Assembly (NCBI RefSeq): GCF_021590045.1
Contig: NZ_CP062221.1
Location: forward strand, 3,348,001 to 3,412,000
DNA from: Cellulomonas palmilytica
GTDB lineage: Bacteria > Actinomycetota > Actinomycetes > Actinomycetales > Cellulomonadaceae
Length of the DNA stretch: 64,000 nt
Direction of reading: 5' to 3'
Below, piece after piece: positions 49,347-57,273 of the stretch (position 1 is its first letter; each line of letters starts with the position of its first letter). A program made the position numbers and the translations under genes. The notes beneath the pieces are model-generated. The model made no database searches. It was not told the origin of the DNA and worked only from the letters and a program-made list of their open reading frames with translations.

Positions 49347-49381
49347 GGGCGCACGCCGGGATGACGGCCCGGCGTGCGCCC
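49347..49381 (-). other. intercistronic hairpin between permease and binding-protein genes
   Basis: GGGCGCACGCCGGG pairs perfectly (14 bp) around a seven-base loop in the 107-base gap between the YtcP-like permease and the solute-binding protein on the minus strand. Its place suggests differential expression: shielding the downstream mRNA from 5' decay, or partial termination. Confidence 0.8.
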
Positions 49382-49386
49382 GCTCG

Positions 49387-50328
49387 TCATTGCTTGACCG
49401 CGCCGAGCATGACGCCCGACACGAAGTACCTCTGGATGAACGGGTAGAGGCACACGATCGGCAGGACCGTGAGCAGCATCGTCACGGACTGCACGTTGGA
49501 GGCGATCTGCGTCGCGTTGTCGAGGTTCCCGCCGGTCACCGTGGTCCCGGACGTCACGCCCGCCATGAGGTTGCGCAGGTACACCGTGACCGGGTAGTTG
49601 TGCGGGTCCGTCATGTAGAGGTAGGCGGAGAACCAGCTGTTCCAGAACGCCACGGCGTAGAACAGCACCATGGTCGCGAGCACGGCCTTCGACAGCGGGA
49701 TCACGATCCGGAAGAAGATGCCGTACGTCGACATGCCGTCGATCGCGGCGGCCTCCTCGAGCTCGTCGGGGAAGTTCTCGAAGAACGACTTCATGACGAG
49801 CAGGTTGAACACGCTGATCGCGTTCGGGAGCACGATCGCCCAGATCGTGTCCTTGAACCCGAGGGTGTTGATGAGGACGTAGTTCGGGATCAGGCCGCCG
49901 TTGAAGAACATCGTGAGCACGGCGACGCCGATGAAGAACGTGCGGCCCTTGAGGTGCTTCTTCGACAGCGCGTACGCGTACGTCGTCGTGAGCGCCATGG
50001 CGATCACGGTGCCGACGACCGTGTAGACGACCGTGTTCTTGTAGTTGACCCAGAACATGTCGTCCGACAGCACGACGTGGAACGTCGTGAGGTTGAACCC
50101 ACGCGGGACCAGGTTGACCTGGCCCGAGTTGATGTAGCCCTCGGAGCTGAACGCCTGCGCGACGATGTTGACGAACGGGTACAGCACGAGCGCGCACATC
50201 GCGAGCAGAAGCGCGGCGTTGACGACGCGGAACGCGGTGTAGCCCGCGGAGTCGCGGGGCCGCACGCCGCGGGTCATGACGACGCGCGGGCGGGTCGGGT
50301 CGACCTCGGGCGAGGTCACGTCGGTCAC
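49387..50328 (-). CDS. carbohydrate ABC permease (YtcP/LplC-like)
   Basis: A 313-residue permease with six predicted helices. The EAA loop is LEEAAAIDGMSTYGIFFRIVIPLSKAVL, and the C-terminus ends YFVSGVMLGAVKQ, the YtcP-type tail. Sequence NLVPRGFNLTTFHVVLSDDMFW after the first helix matches the family. The GTG start overlaps the stop of the upstream permease by four bases (GTGA); an internal ATG at 50277 is an alternative. It is the second subunit of the aldouronate-type importer; an ATPase is not encoded here. Confidence 0.94.
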   Translation of the reverse strand: MTDVTSPEVDPTRPRVVMTRGVRPRDSAGYTAFRVVNAALLLAMCALVLYPFVNIVAQAFSSEGYINSGQVNLVPRGFNLTTFHVVLSDDMFWVNYKNTVVYTVVGTVIAMALTTTYAYALSKKHLKGRTFFIGVAVLTMFFNGGLIPNYVLINTLGFKDTIWAIVLPNAISVFNLLVMKSFFENFPDELEEAAAIDGMSTYGIFFRIVIPLSKAVLATMVLFYAVAFWNSWFSAYLYMTDPHNYPVTVYLRNLMAGVTSGTTVTGGNLDNATQIASNVQSVTMLLTVLPIVCLYPFIQRYFVSGVMLGAVKQ

Positions 50329-51326
50329 CACAGCGAGGCCCCCACGGTGCGCTTGGAGATGGCGTTGGCCGACAGGATCAGCGTGAGGCCGATCAACGCC
50401 TCGAACAGCCCGATGGCGGTCGCGTAGGACACGCTGTTCGAGACGATGCCGACGCGGTACAGGTACGTCGAGATCACGTCGGCCGTCGAGTAGATGACGG
50501 GGTTCTGCAGCAGCAGGACCTTCTCGAATCCCACGGCCATGAACGAGCCGATGTTGAGGATGAGCAGCACGATCATGGTGGGGCGGATGCCCGGCAGCGT
50601 GATGTGCCAGGTCTGCCGCCACCGGTTGGCGCCGTCGATGCGCGCGGCCTCGTAGAGCTGCTCGTCGATCGTCGTGAGGGCCGCGAGGTAGAGGATCGTC
50701 CCCCACCCGACGGTCTGCCAGACCTCGGACGTCAGGTAGATCGGCCGGAACCAGTCGGGGTCCTGGAAGAACGCGATCGCGTTCCCGCCGAGCGACGTGA
50801 TGACCTGGTTGACCGTGCCCTTGGCCGCGGTGAGCTGGAAGACCATGCCGGCGACGATGACGATCGACATGAAGTGCGGCAGGTAGCTGATCGTCTGCAC
50901 GGTCCGCTTGAACCGCCGCGAGCGCAGCTCGTTGAGCATGAGCGCGAGCACGATCGGCAGCGGGAACACCACGACGAGCGTGAGGCCGCCGAGGATCACG
51001 GTGTTCCAGAACGCCGACCAGAACGCGGGGTCCTGGATGAACATCCGCACGTAGTACAGGCCCACCCACTCGTCGCCGAAGATGCTCGAGCCGGGCCGGA
51101 AGCGCCGGAACGCGACGACGTTGCCGAGGATCGGCAGGTACCGGAACACCGCGAAGAAGATCAGCGGGAGCACCAGGAACGAGTACAGCCGCCAGTCCCG
51201 CGCGAGCGCCTGGCGCCACGTGCGGCGGACCGGCCGGTCGAGGCGGGGCGTCGAGCGCGTGCTCGGCCGCGCCGACGGCACGGGCGGCTCGACGACGCTC
51301 GTCGCGCCTGCGGTGTCGCTGGCCAT
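50325..51326 (-). CDS. carbohydrate ABC permease (LplB/YteP-like)
   Basis: A 333-residue permease. After a 45-residue basic cytoplasmic leader it has six helices; the family segment FRRFRPGSSIFGDEWVGLYYVRMF lies after helix 1 and the EAA loop is YEAARIDGANRWRQTWHITLPGI. GAGGAG precedes the ATG. It is the first gene of the minus-strand operon permease-permease-binding protein-YesL, and a LacI-type operator lies about 110 bases upstream. Confidence 0.95.
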   Translation of the reverse strand: MASDTAGATSVVEPPVPSARPSTRSTPRLDRPVRRTWRQALARDWRLYSFLVLPLIFFAVFRYLPILGNVVAFRRFRPGSSIFGDEWVGLYYVRMFIQDPAFWSAFWNTVILGGLTLVVVFPLPIVLALMLNELRSRRFKRTVQTISYLPHFMSIVIVAGMVFQLTAAKGTVNQVITSLGGNAIAFFQDPDWFRPIYLTSEVWQTVGWGTILYLAALTTIDEQLYEAARIDGANRWRQTWHITLPGIRPTMIVLLILNIGSFMAVGFEKVLLLQNPVIYSTADVISTYLYRVGIVSNSVSYATAIGLFEALIGLTLILSANAISKRTVGASLW

Positions 51327-51435
51327 GGGGCGAAGCTCCTCTCACCTCGTCGTGAGCCGGCAGGTCCCGTGTCGCCGGTCGGTGTGCCGCTGGTGCCCGG
51401 GCGGGCACCTCCGCGCAGTGCGGGGACAAATCGGA

Positions 51436-51451
51436 TGGCTAACGGTTGCCA
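51436..51451. promoter_or_regulatory. LacI-type operator upstream of the ABC operon
   Basis: TGGCTAACGGTTGCCA matches the uxaC site at 12 of 16 positions and keeps the central AACG and TTGCCA half. It is 110 bases before the first permease and near the end of uxaC. It is weaker than the other two and so less certain. Confidence 0.55.
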
Positions 51452-51547
51452 GTCATGTTGCCACAGGGGGCGTGGCGTGTACACCGTGCTGATCTCACGT
51501 CTTGATATCGAAGGGCGGGGCGAGACGACCGCCCGGCCCGCGCCTGG

Positions 51548-52987
51548 TCAGGCGGGACGCGCGTAGGACGCGAGGGGCAGCCGGTACGCGAGGTCCACGG
51601 CCGTCTCGTGCGCCTCGTCGAGCTCCAGGCGGTGCTCCGCGACGAGCCGCGCGAGGAACCCCGCGTCGATGCGCCGCGACAGGTCGTGCCGCGCCGGGAT
51701 CGAGCAGAACGCGCGCGTGTCGTCCACGAACCCGGTCGTGTTGTAGAAGCCCGCGGCGTCCGTCACCGACTCCCGGAACCGCCGCAACGAGTCGGGCGTG
51801 TCCAGGAACCACCACGGCGCCCCGAGCCGCATCGCCGGGAACACGCCCGCGAGCGGAGCGAGCTCGCGCGAGTACACGTCCTCGTCGACCGTGAACACCA
51901 CGAGCCGGAACCCCGGGTGGTGCCCGAACGCCTCGAGCACCGGCCGCAGCGCGTGCACGAAGTCGGTCGCGACCGGGATGTCGTAGCCGACGTCCGGGCC
52001 CCGCAGCGCGGCGACCTGCGTGTCGTACCCGCGCAGCACGCCCGGGTGCAGCTGCATCACGAGCCCGTCCTCGCACGACAGCCGCGCCATCTCGAACAGC
52101 AGGTGCCCCGCGAGCGCGTCGGCGTCGGGCACGTCCAGCGTCCGTCCAGCCTCCGCGGCACGCAGCGCGGTCACGACGAGACGGTCGGCCTCCCCCGCGT
52201 CGAGCGGCCGCGTGCTCAGCGACCGCATGCCGTGGTCGGTGGCGAGCGCGCCGCGCTCGACGAAGTGCGCCCGGCGGACGGCGAGCGCCTCGACGAGCGT
52301 GCGCGCGTCGCGCACCGGAACGCCCGTGAGCTCGCCGAGCCGCGCCACGCGCTGCCCCCACCCGGGAGCGGTCGCGTCCAGCAGCGCGTCGGGCCGGAAC
52401 GTCGGCACGACCCGGCCGGGCAGCCCGGACGTCTCGAGCGCGGCGTGCGCGTCGAGCGACGCGGTCGCGTCGTCGGTCGTCGCGAGCACCTCGAGCTGGA
52501 ACCGGTCGAACAGCGCGCGCGGCCGCGTCTGCGGCTTGCTGAGCGCCTCGACCATCTGGTCGTACGTCTCGTCGGCCGTCTGCGCCGAGGGCCGCAGCGT
52601 CACACCGAGGACGTCCACGAGCTCGCGCTCGAGCCAGAACCGCGTCGGCGTGCCGCGCAGCACGTGCCAGCGGGACGCGACCTGCCGCCAGATCTCGCGC
52701 GGGTCGCGCTCGACCTCGCCGCCGTCGCGGCGCGGGACGCCGAGCGCGTCGAGGCTCACGCCCTGCGAGACGAGCAGGCGCAGCAGGTAGTGGTCGGGCG
52801 TGACGAGCAGCGCGGCCGGGTCGGCGAACGGCTCGTCGGCCAGGAGCAGGCCGGCCTCGACGTGGCCGTGCATCGACACGAGCGGCAGGTCCTGCGTGCC
52901 GGCGAGGATCTCGCGCGCGATCGTCCGGACGGTGGGGTCGGTCGGCAGGGCCCGGTCGGGATGGAGGGTCAGGACGGGGCGCGTCAC
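51548..52987 (-). CDS. uxaC: glucuronate isomerase
   Basis: A 479-residue uronate isomerase of the amidohydrolase superfamily, converting D-glucuronate to D-fructuronate. The metal-binding start is LVSMHGHVEAGLL; TRFWLERELVDVLG, the VPTFRPDALLD strand, MQLHPGVLRG with its late His, and TGFVDDTRAFCSIPARHDLSRR near the end are family segments. With GH67 upstream and ManD downstream in the pathway it leaves only fructuronate reductase missing from the window. GGAAGGA precedes the GTG. A near-perfect LacI operator lies 47-62 bases before the start. Confidence 0.93.
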   Translation of the reverse strand: MTRPVLTLHPDRALPTDPTVRTIAREILAGTQDLPLVSMHGHVEAGLLLADEPFADPAALLVTPDHYLLRLLVSQGVSLDALGVPRRDGGEVERDPREIWRQVASRWHVLRGTPTRFWLERELVDVLGVTLRPSAQTADETYDQMVEALSKPQTRPRALFDRFQLEVLATTDDATASLDAHAALETSGLPGRVVPTFRPDALLDATAPGWGQRVARLGELTGVPVRDARTLVEALAVRRAHFVERGALATDHGMRSLSTRPLDAGEADRLVVTALRAAEAGRTLDVPDADALAGHLLFEMARLSCEDGLVMQLHPGVLRGYDTQVAALRGPDVGYDIPVATDFVHALRPVLEAFGHHPGFRLVVFTVDEDVYSRELAPLAGVFPAMRLGAPWWFLDTPDSLRRFRESVTDAAGFYNTTGFVDDTRAFCSIPARHDLSRRIDAGFLARLVAEHRLELDEAHETAVDLAYRLPLASYARPA

Positions 52988-53033
52988 CGCGGTTCCTTCC
53001 GGTCGCGGCCGGACGTCGTCGTCCGAACCTGTG

Positions 53034-53049
53034 GCGCAAACGTTTGCCA
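53034..53049. promoter_or_regulatory. LacI operator upstream of uxaC
   Basis: GCGCAAACGTTTGCCA contains the perfect 12-bp palindrome GCAAACGTTTGC, the standard LacI/GalR form with a central CG. A second dyad (TTGCC, six bases, GGCAA; 53057-53072) follows immediately upstream of the promoter and may be an auxiliary site. Confidence 0.8.
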
Positions 53050-53112
53050 TGCGAGTTTGCCACTTTCGGCAACCCCTGCGCAACCGCGCGGCCCCGCAGC
53101 GTCTGACGCCCC

Positions 53113-53559
53113 TCAGAGCGCCCGTTCGCACGCCGCGAGCATGAGCTGCGCCGCGTCGCGGACCCGAGCGACCTCGTCGGCGTCCAGACCCAGGCGGTCG
53201 AGCATCGCCCCCGGCACGCCCACCGCCTGCTCGCGCATCGCCGCACCCGCGTCCGTGAGCTCGATGAGCAGCGCGCGCTCGTCGCGCGCGTCCGTCCGCC
53301 GCGCGACGAGTCCGCGCGCCTCGAGCCGGCGCACGAGCGGCGATGCCGTCGCGGGCTCCAGGTGCAGGCGCCCGGCGAGACCGGCGAGCGACATCGGCCC
53401 GTCCTGCCACAGCGCGAGCATCGCGAGGTACTGCGGGTGCGTGAGGCCGAGCGGCTCGAGCAGCGTGCGGTACGTCCCGACGAGCGCGCGGGCGGCGGCG
53501 GACAGCGCGAGGCAGACCTGCGCCTCGAGCGCGAGGGGGTCGTCGGTCACGCGCGTCAT
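53113..53559 (-). CDS. MarR-family transcriptional regulator
   Basis: A 148-residue MarR-type winged-helix regulator. YRTLLEPLGLTHPQYLAMLALWQDGPMSLAGLAGRLHLEPATASPLVRRLEARGLVARR contains the dimer helix and the DNA-binding helix-turn-helix; TDARDERALLIELTDAG is the wing. It resembles OhrR-like members and could sense organic peroxides; a Cys in the N-terminal helix (AQVCLALS) is where OhrR has its sensor. It is divergent from the small gene at 53623, with repeated operator-like sequences between. A GTG three codons later, with AGGA upstream, may be the true start. Confidence 0.88.
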   Translation of the reverse strand: MTRVTDDPLALEAQVCLALSAAARALVGTYRTLLEPLGLTHPQYLAMLALWQDGPMSLAGLAGRLHLEPATASPLVRRLEARGLVARRTDARDERALLIELTDAGAAMREQAVGVPGAMLDRLGLDADEVARVRDAAQLMLAACERAL

Positions 53560-53571
53560 CCTAGGTGGATC

Positions 53572-53597
53572 GTGAGGGCACTTATAGTGAGGGCACT
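53572..53597. promoter_or_regulatory. repeated MarR operator-like dyads
   Basis: Two copies of a GTG-AGGG-CAC dyad, at 53572-53581 and (with flanking A and T) 53586-53597, are 15 bases apart. They sit in the short divergent region between the MarR gene and the small plus-strand gene and overlap an AT-rich core (CTTATA), fitting autorepression and control of the neighbour. Confidence 0.65.
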
Positions 53598-53622
53598 CAT
53601 CACCGTCCGTCTGGAGGCCCGC

Positions 53623-53850
53623 ATGTCCCGCTCGCCGCGCACCGGTCGCACGCTGACCGACTGGCTCGCGCGCCACCTCCTCGGCCCCGCGCAGGTCGGC
53701 GACAGCCGCGAGCCCGCGCGCCCGACGACCGAGCAGGAGCAGGCCCGCGAGCACGAGCTGCGCAGCACGCTCGTGCGCGTGCAGGACGCCAACGGCCGCA
53801 CCTACCTGGTCGAACGCCCCGACGCGGGGACCGACGAGCTCCGGGGCTGA
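53623..53850 (+). CDS. 75-residue hypothetical protein
   Basis: A small charged protein with no signal peptide. The N-terminus is basic (MSRSPRTGRTLTDWLARHLLGP), the middle acidic, and the C-terminal half has VRVQDANGRTYLVERPD, a possible beta hairpin. GGAGG precedes the ATG at good spacing. It is transcribed divergently from the MarR gene across the repeated dyads and is the likely target of that regulator. No family is recognised. Confidence 0.65.
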   Translation: MSRSPRTGRTLTDWLARHLLGPAQVGDSREPARPTTEQEQAREHELRSTLVRVQDANGRTYLVERPDAGTDELRG

Positions 53851-53927
53851 CGCCTCCTCGCCGCTCGCCATGCGCCCTGGGTGCCGCCGGGTTACGTTCG
53901 AGAGGACACCGACGGAAGGACGACTCG

Positions 53928-54116
53928 ATGGGCCTCGACGACAAGATCAAGCACCAGGGCGAGGAGCTCGCGGGCAAGGCCAAGGAAGGCCTCGGCAAGG
54001 CCACGGGCGACGAGGAGACCGAGCGCGAGGGTCGCGCCCAGCAGACCGAGGCGGGCGTCAAGCAGGCCGGTGACCACGTGAAGGACGCCGCGAAGGACCT
54101 CAAGGACTCCTTCTGA
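53928..54116 (+). CDS. CsbD-family stress protein
   Basis: A 62-residue hydrophilic helical protein, MGLDDKIKHQGEELAGKAKE followed by GLGKATGDEE, matching the CsbD family (KxxGxxxxxxGkxKexxGkxtgd). CsbD proteins are general-stress proteins of unknown mechanism. GGAAGG precedes the ATG at about seven bases; a perfect hairpin terminator follows, so it is monocistronic. Confidence 0.93.
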   Translation: MGLDDKIKHQGEELAGKAKEGLGKATGDEETEREGRAQQTEAGVKQAGDHVKDAAKDLKDSF

Positions 54117-54134
54117 CGCCTGCGCGCACGACGC

Positions 54135-54166
54135 ACGAGGGCGGGACCCGGCGGTCCCGCCCTCGT
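54135..54166 (+). terminator. terminator after csbD
   Basis: ACGAGGGCGGGACC pairs perfectly (14 bp) with its complement around a CGGC tetraloop, 18 bases after the stop. It also lies 21 bases beyond the convergent hydrolase gene and can serve both. Confidence 0.9.
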
Positions 54167-54186
54167 CACGTCCGGGTGCCGGACGG

Positions 54187-55023
54187 TCAGGCCGCTCCCG
54201 ACGGTCGGCCGCCACCCGCGAGCTCCGCCCGCAGCAGCGCGGCGGTCGCCTCGACGGCGATGCCGTGCCCCGCACCGCCCGGCACCTCGACGTACCGCGC
54301 GCTCGCGAGCTCTGCGGTCAGCGCGGCGCCGGCCGCACGCAGCCCGGGCCACGTCTGCTCGCCGCACACGACGAGCGTCGGCACGTCGACGGCGCGCATC
54401 GCGGGCGTCGGGACGTTCGGCGCGGCCGTGATCGTCGCGTCGTACACGCAGGTCTGCGCGAGCTCCTCCAGGTCGTGCCAGACCGGCGACTGCCGCGCCT
54501 GCTCGACCATCGCCGCCGGGAGCCCGATCACCTCGCGCTGCATGGTCGCGACCGCGTCGCCCAGGTGTCCCTCCGCGACGAGGGCGGCGAGCCGGCGCGG
54601 CACGTCGGGCGCCGCCGCCGGCAGCCCCGCGAGCGAGAACGGCGCCTCGTACAGCACGAGCGCGGTGACGGGCAGCCCCGCCGCGGCCGCGTGCAGCGCG
54701 AGGTTCGCGCCCGACGAGAAGCCCAGGACGGCCGCGCTGCCGCCCTCGGCCGCGACCACCGCCTCGAGGTCCTCGACCTCGCGGTCGACCGTGTAGGCGA
54801 ACGCCTCGTGCGGCACGATCGCGTCGCCGCTGTCCCCCCGGCCCCGGCGGTCCACGAGCACGGTCGTGAACGCGTCGCCCAGCTGCTCCGCGAGCGGCCG
54901 GAAGACCTCGCGCGTGTTGAACGCGCCCCCGACCATCACGAGCGGCGGCCCGCTGCCCGCCCGTTCGTACGCGATCGTCGTCCCGTCGCCGGATCGAGCC
55001 GTGCAGAGCTCACCCGCGGTCAT
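54187..55023 (-). CDS. alpha/beta-hydrolase
   Basis: A 278-residue soluble alpha/beta-hydrolase. The oxyanion strand is PLVMVGGAFNTREVF, the RRGRGDSGD loop follows, and the nucleophile elbow is GFSSGANLAL with Ser in GxSxG. The acid is expected in VPTLVVCGEQTW, where Glu replaces the usual Asp, and the His is in GGAGHGIAVEATA. The start ATG follows GAAGGGG. The family includes esterases and non-haem chloroperoxidase-like enzymes; substrate unknown. Confidence 0.88.
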   Translation of the reverse strand: MTAGELCTARSGDGTTIAYERAGSGPPLVMVGGAFNTREVFRPLAEQLGDAFTTVLVDRRGRGDSGDAIVPHEAFAYTVDREVEDLEAVVAAEGGSAAVLGFSSGANLALHAAAAGLPVTALVLYEAPFSLAGLPAAAPDVPRRLAALVAEGHLGDAVATMQREVIGLPAAMVEQARQSPVWHDLEELAQTCVYDATITAAPNVPTPAMRAVDVPTLVVCGEQTWPGLRAAGAALTAELASARYVEVPGGAGHGIAVEATAALLRAELAGGGRPSGAA

Positions 55024-55144
55024 GGCGCTTCCCCTTCGCCCCCGGGACGCCGCTGTCCCGGTCCCACCGTCCACCGTAGGACGCACGGGACGGGACGACG
55101 AGGTCCTGGCACCCGCCTGTGGACGACGAGGCGTCAGCGACGTG

Positions 55145-56020
55145 TCAGGAGCCGGGCCGGGGGTCGGGGCGGGCGTCGAGCCCCAGCAGGTGCCGCCACG
55201 CCCGGTGGTGCTCCACGCACACGCACCGCGGAGCCTCGAACGCCCGCGCGACCAGCGCCGCCTCGCGCTCGAGCACGGCCTCACCCTCGTCGTAGAACGT
55301 GAACTGCGCTCCCCCGGCGACCGCGGGCGTGTCCGTCTCGACCCCGACGCTCCACGCGACGCCCGCGGCGCGCGCCGCCGCGACCGCCGGGCCCGCGAGC
55401 GCCACGATCCCGTCCTCGCCGCCCGCGTGGTCCGCGAACGCGACGACGAGCGCGCGGTCCACCCGCCGCAGGACCGCGTCGAGCAGCGTGCCCGGCTCGT
55501 CGGGGGCCGGCACCGTCGTGAGCCACCACGGCGTGTCCGCCCCCAGCACGACGCCCGGGGGCAGCGCCGCCCGCGTCGCGTCGAGCACCCCGAGCCACGC
55601 GCGTGCGCCCGGCGCGGGGTCCGTCTGCCACGCGGGCAGCGTCCACGGCTCGACGTCCAGCTGCACGGCGTCGAGCGCCCCGCCCGCCGAGCGGAGCGCG
55701 GCGCCCGCCCACGTCGCGGCGAGCGCGGGCTGGTCGAGCCAGCCCGGGTCGCCGCCGAGCGCCCCCACCGCGACCCCCGCGGCGCGCAGCGCCCGCGCCG
55801 CGTCACCGAACCAGGTCCCGACCGGACCCTCGTCGGCCGCCCACGGCGCCGCGAGGTGCACCCGCTCCAGGGCGCGCCGGGTCGCGAACGCCGCGAGCGG
55901 TGCGGGGGCCGCGGGCGCGTACCCGCGTCCGCGCGCGTCGTCCTGCTGCGGTACGGGGTTGTCCCACGCCCACATCGACCCCAGCGCGCTCGTCGCGCCG
56001 TCACCCACGCCGTCACCCAT
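55145..56020 (-). CDS. hypothetical TIM-barrel-like protein
   Basis: A 291-residue protein of unknown function. Strand-like segments are spaced as in an (alpha/beta)8 barrel: LERVHLAAPW, VAVGALGGD, AVQLDVEPW, VLGADTPWW, ALVVAFADHAGG, GVAWSVGVETDT and QFTFYDEG. The pattern LDVEPW at a strand end and the following acidic and aromatic residues are like glycoside-hydrolase catalytic barrels (GH18/GH26-like), but no family is recognised. No signal peptide is evident. AGGGGG precedes the ATG chosen; a longer start through a 12-bp repeat (56041-56075) is possible. Confidence 0.6.
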   Translation of the reverse strand: MGDGVGDGATSALGSMWAWDNPVPQQDDARGRGYAPAAPAPLAAFATRRALERVHLAAPWAADEGPVGTWFGDAARALRAAGVAVGALGGDPGWLDQPALAATWAGAALRSAGGALDAVQLDVEPWTLPAWQTDPAPGARAWLGVLDATRAALPPGVVLGADTPWWLTTVPAPDEPGTLLDAVLRRVDRALVVAFADHAGGEDGIVALAGPAVAAARAAGVAWSVGVETDTPAVAGGAQFTFYDEGEAVLEREAALVARAFEAPRCVCVEHHRAWRHLLGLDARPDPRPGS

Positions 56021-56171
56021 GTCGACCCCCTTGCCCGCCCCCATGCCGGCCCCCATGCCGGCCCCGATGCCGACACCGTGGCACGGGCCGGCACACCCCG
56101 CACGCGCGCTCGACGTGCCGACCGCGACGGGGCGTGCCTAGCCTGGCCGGACCCGACCACGAGGAGGAGCC

Positions 56172-56699
56172 ATGTCGCTCGAGGACCGCACCGTCGCCTT
56201 CCTGCTCACCGACGGGTTCGAGGACAGCGAGCTCACGAGCCCCTGGGCGGCGCTGACGGACGCCGGTGCCCGCGCGTCGCTCGTCTCGCCCACGGACGTG
56301 AAGGTCGTCGGGAAGAACGGCTACGAGCAGAACGTCGACCTCCCGGTCGCGACGGCCGACGCCGCCGACTTCGACGCGCTCGTCCTCCCCGGCGGGGTCG
56401 TGAACGCGGACGACCTGCGCCTCTCGCAGGACGCCGTGCGGTTCGTGCGCGCGTTCGTCGACGCGGGCAAGCCCGTCGGTGTCATCTGCCACGGCGCGTG
56501 GGTCCTCGTCGAGGCGGACGCGGTGCGCGGGCGGCGGCTGACGAGCTACCCGTCGCTGCGCACCGACCTCACCAACGCGGGGGCGGACTGGGTGGACGAG
56601 CAGGTCGTCGTCGACGGGCCGTTCGTCTCGAGCCGCACGCCCGACGACCTGCCCGCGTTCGACGAGGCGCTCGTCGAGGCCGTCGGCGCGGCGGGCTGA
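56172..56699 (+). CDS. DJ-1/PfpI-family protein
   Basis: A 175-residue class I glutamine amidotransferase-like protein. The catalytic Cys lies in the nucleophile elbow VICHGAW (about residue 101), with Glu in DGFEDSEL (about residue 17) and His next to the Cys. Relatives act as deglycases, chaperones or peptidases in stress defence. GAGGAGG precedes the ATG; TAGCCT at 56138-56143 is a likely -10. Confidence 0.93.
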   Translation: MSLEDRTVAFLLTDGFEDSELTSPWAALTDAGARASLVSPTDVKVVGKNGYEQNVDLPVATADAADFDALVLPGGVVNADDLRLSQDAVRFVRAFVDAGKPVGVICHGAWVLVEADAVRGRRLTSYPSLRTDLTNAGADWVDEQVVVDGPFVSSRTPDDLPAFDEALVEAVGAAG

Positions 56700-56767
56700 C
56701 CGGACGGCGTCCGAGCCCGCGTGCACCGCCGCGCCACGTAGACTCGGGCGACCCCCGGGAGGTGCAC

Positions 56768-57172
56768 GTGATCGGTCAGCGCACGACGCGGCAGCGACGC
56801 GCGATCGGCCAGCTGATGGGCGAGCTCGCGGACTTCCGCAGCGCGCAGCAGATCCACCAGCTCCTCGCGCAGCGCGGCGAGGACATCGGGCTCGCGACCG
56901 TCTACCGCACGCTCGGCGCGATGGCCGCGAGCGGCGAGTTCGACGTCCTGCGCACCGCGACGGGCGAGACGCTCTACCGCCGGTGCGAGCGGCAGGGGCA
57001 CCACCACCACCTGGTGTGCCGCAGCTGCGGGCGCACGGTCGAGGTGCAGGCGGCGGCGTTCGAGACGCTCGTCGCGTCGCTGTCCGACGAGACGGGCTTC
57101 GTCGACGTGTCGCACACGCTCGAGCTGTTCGGCACGTGCGCCACGTGCGCCGAGGAGCTCGCGACCTCCTGA
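56768..57172 (+). CDS. zur: Fur-family zinc uptake regulator Zur
   Basis: A 134-residue Fur-type regulator. The winged helix reads RQRRAIGQLMGELADFRSAQQIHQLLA with GLATVYRTLGAMAASGEFDVL. The HHHHLVCRSCGRTVEV segment supplies His ligands and one CxxC, and CATC near the C-terminus gives the second Cys pair of the structural zinc site. The HHHH motif and the convergent znu operon favour a zinc role. GGGAGG precedes the GTG; TAGACT at 56737-56742 is the probable -10. Confidence 0.9.
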   Translation: MIGQRTTRQRRAIGQLMGELADFRSAQQIHQLLAQRGEDIGLATVYRTLGAMAASGEFDVLRTATGETLYRRCERQGHHHHLVCRSCGRTVEVQAAAFETLVASLSDETGFVDVSHTLELFGTCATCAEELATS

Positions 57173-57202
57173 CGTCCCGACGAACGCGCCGGGGTCGGGC
57201 GA

Positions 57203-57272
57203 CTCGGACGACGCGGCTCGGACGACGCGACTCGGACGACGCGACTCGGACGACGTGACTCGGACGGCGCGG
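57203..57272. repeat. 14-bp tandem repeat between zur and znuB
   Basis: Five copies of CTCGGACGACGCGR begin at 57203, 57217, 57231, 57245 and 57259; the last two are slightly changed. The array fills most of the 101-base space between the convergent zur and znuB genes and stops at the znuB stop codon. It has no strong hairpin. Confidence 0.85.
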
Positions 57273-57273
57273 C

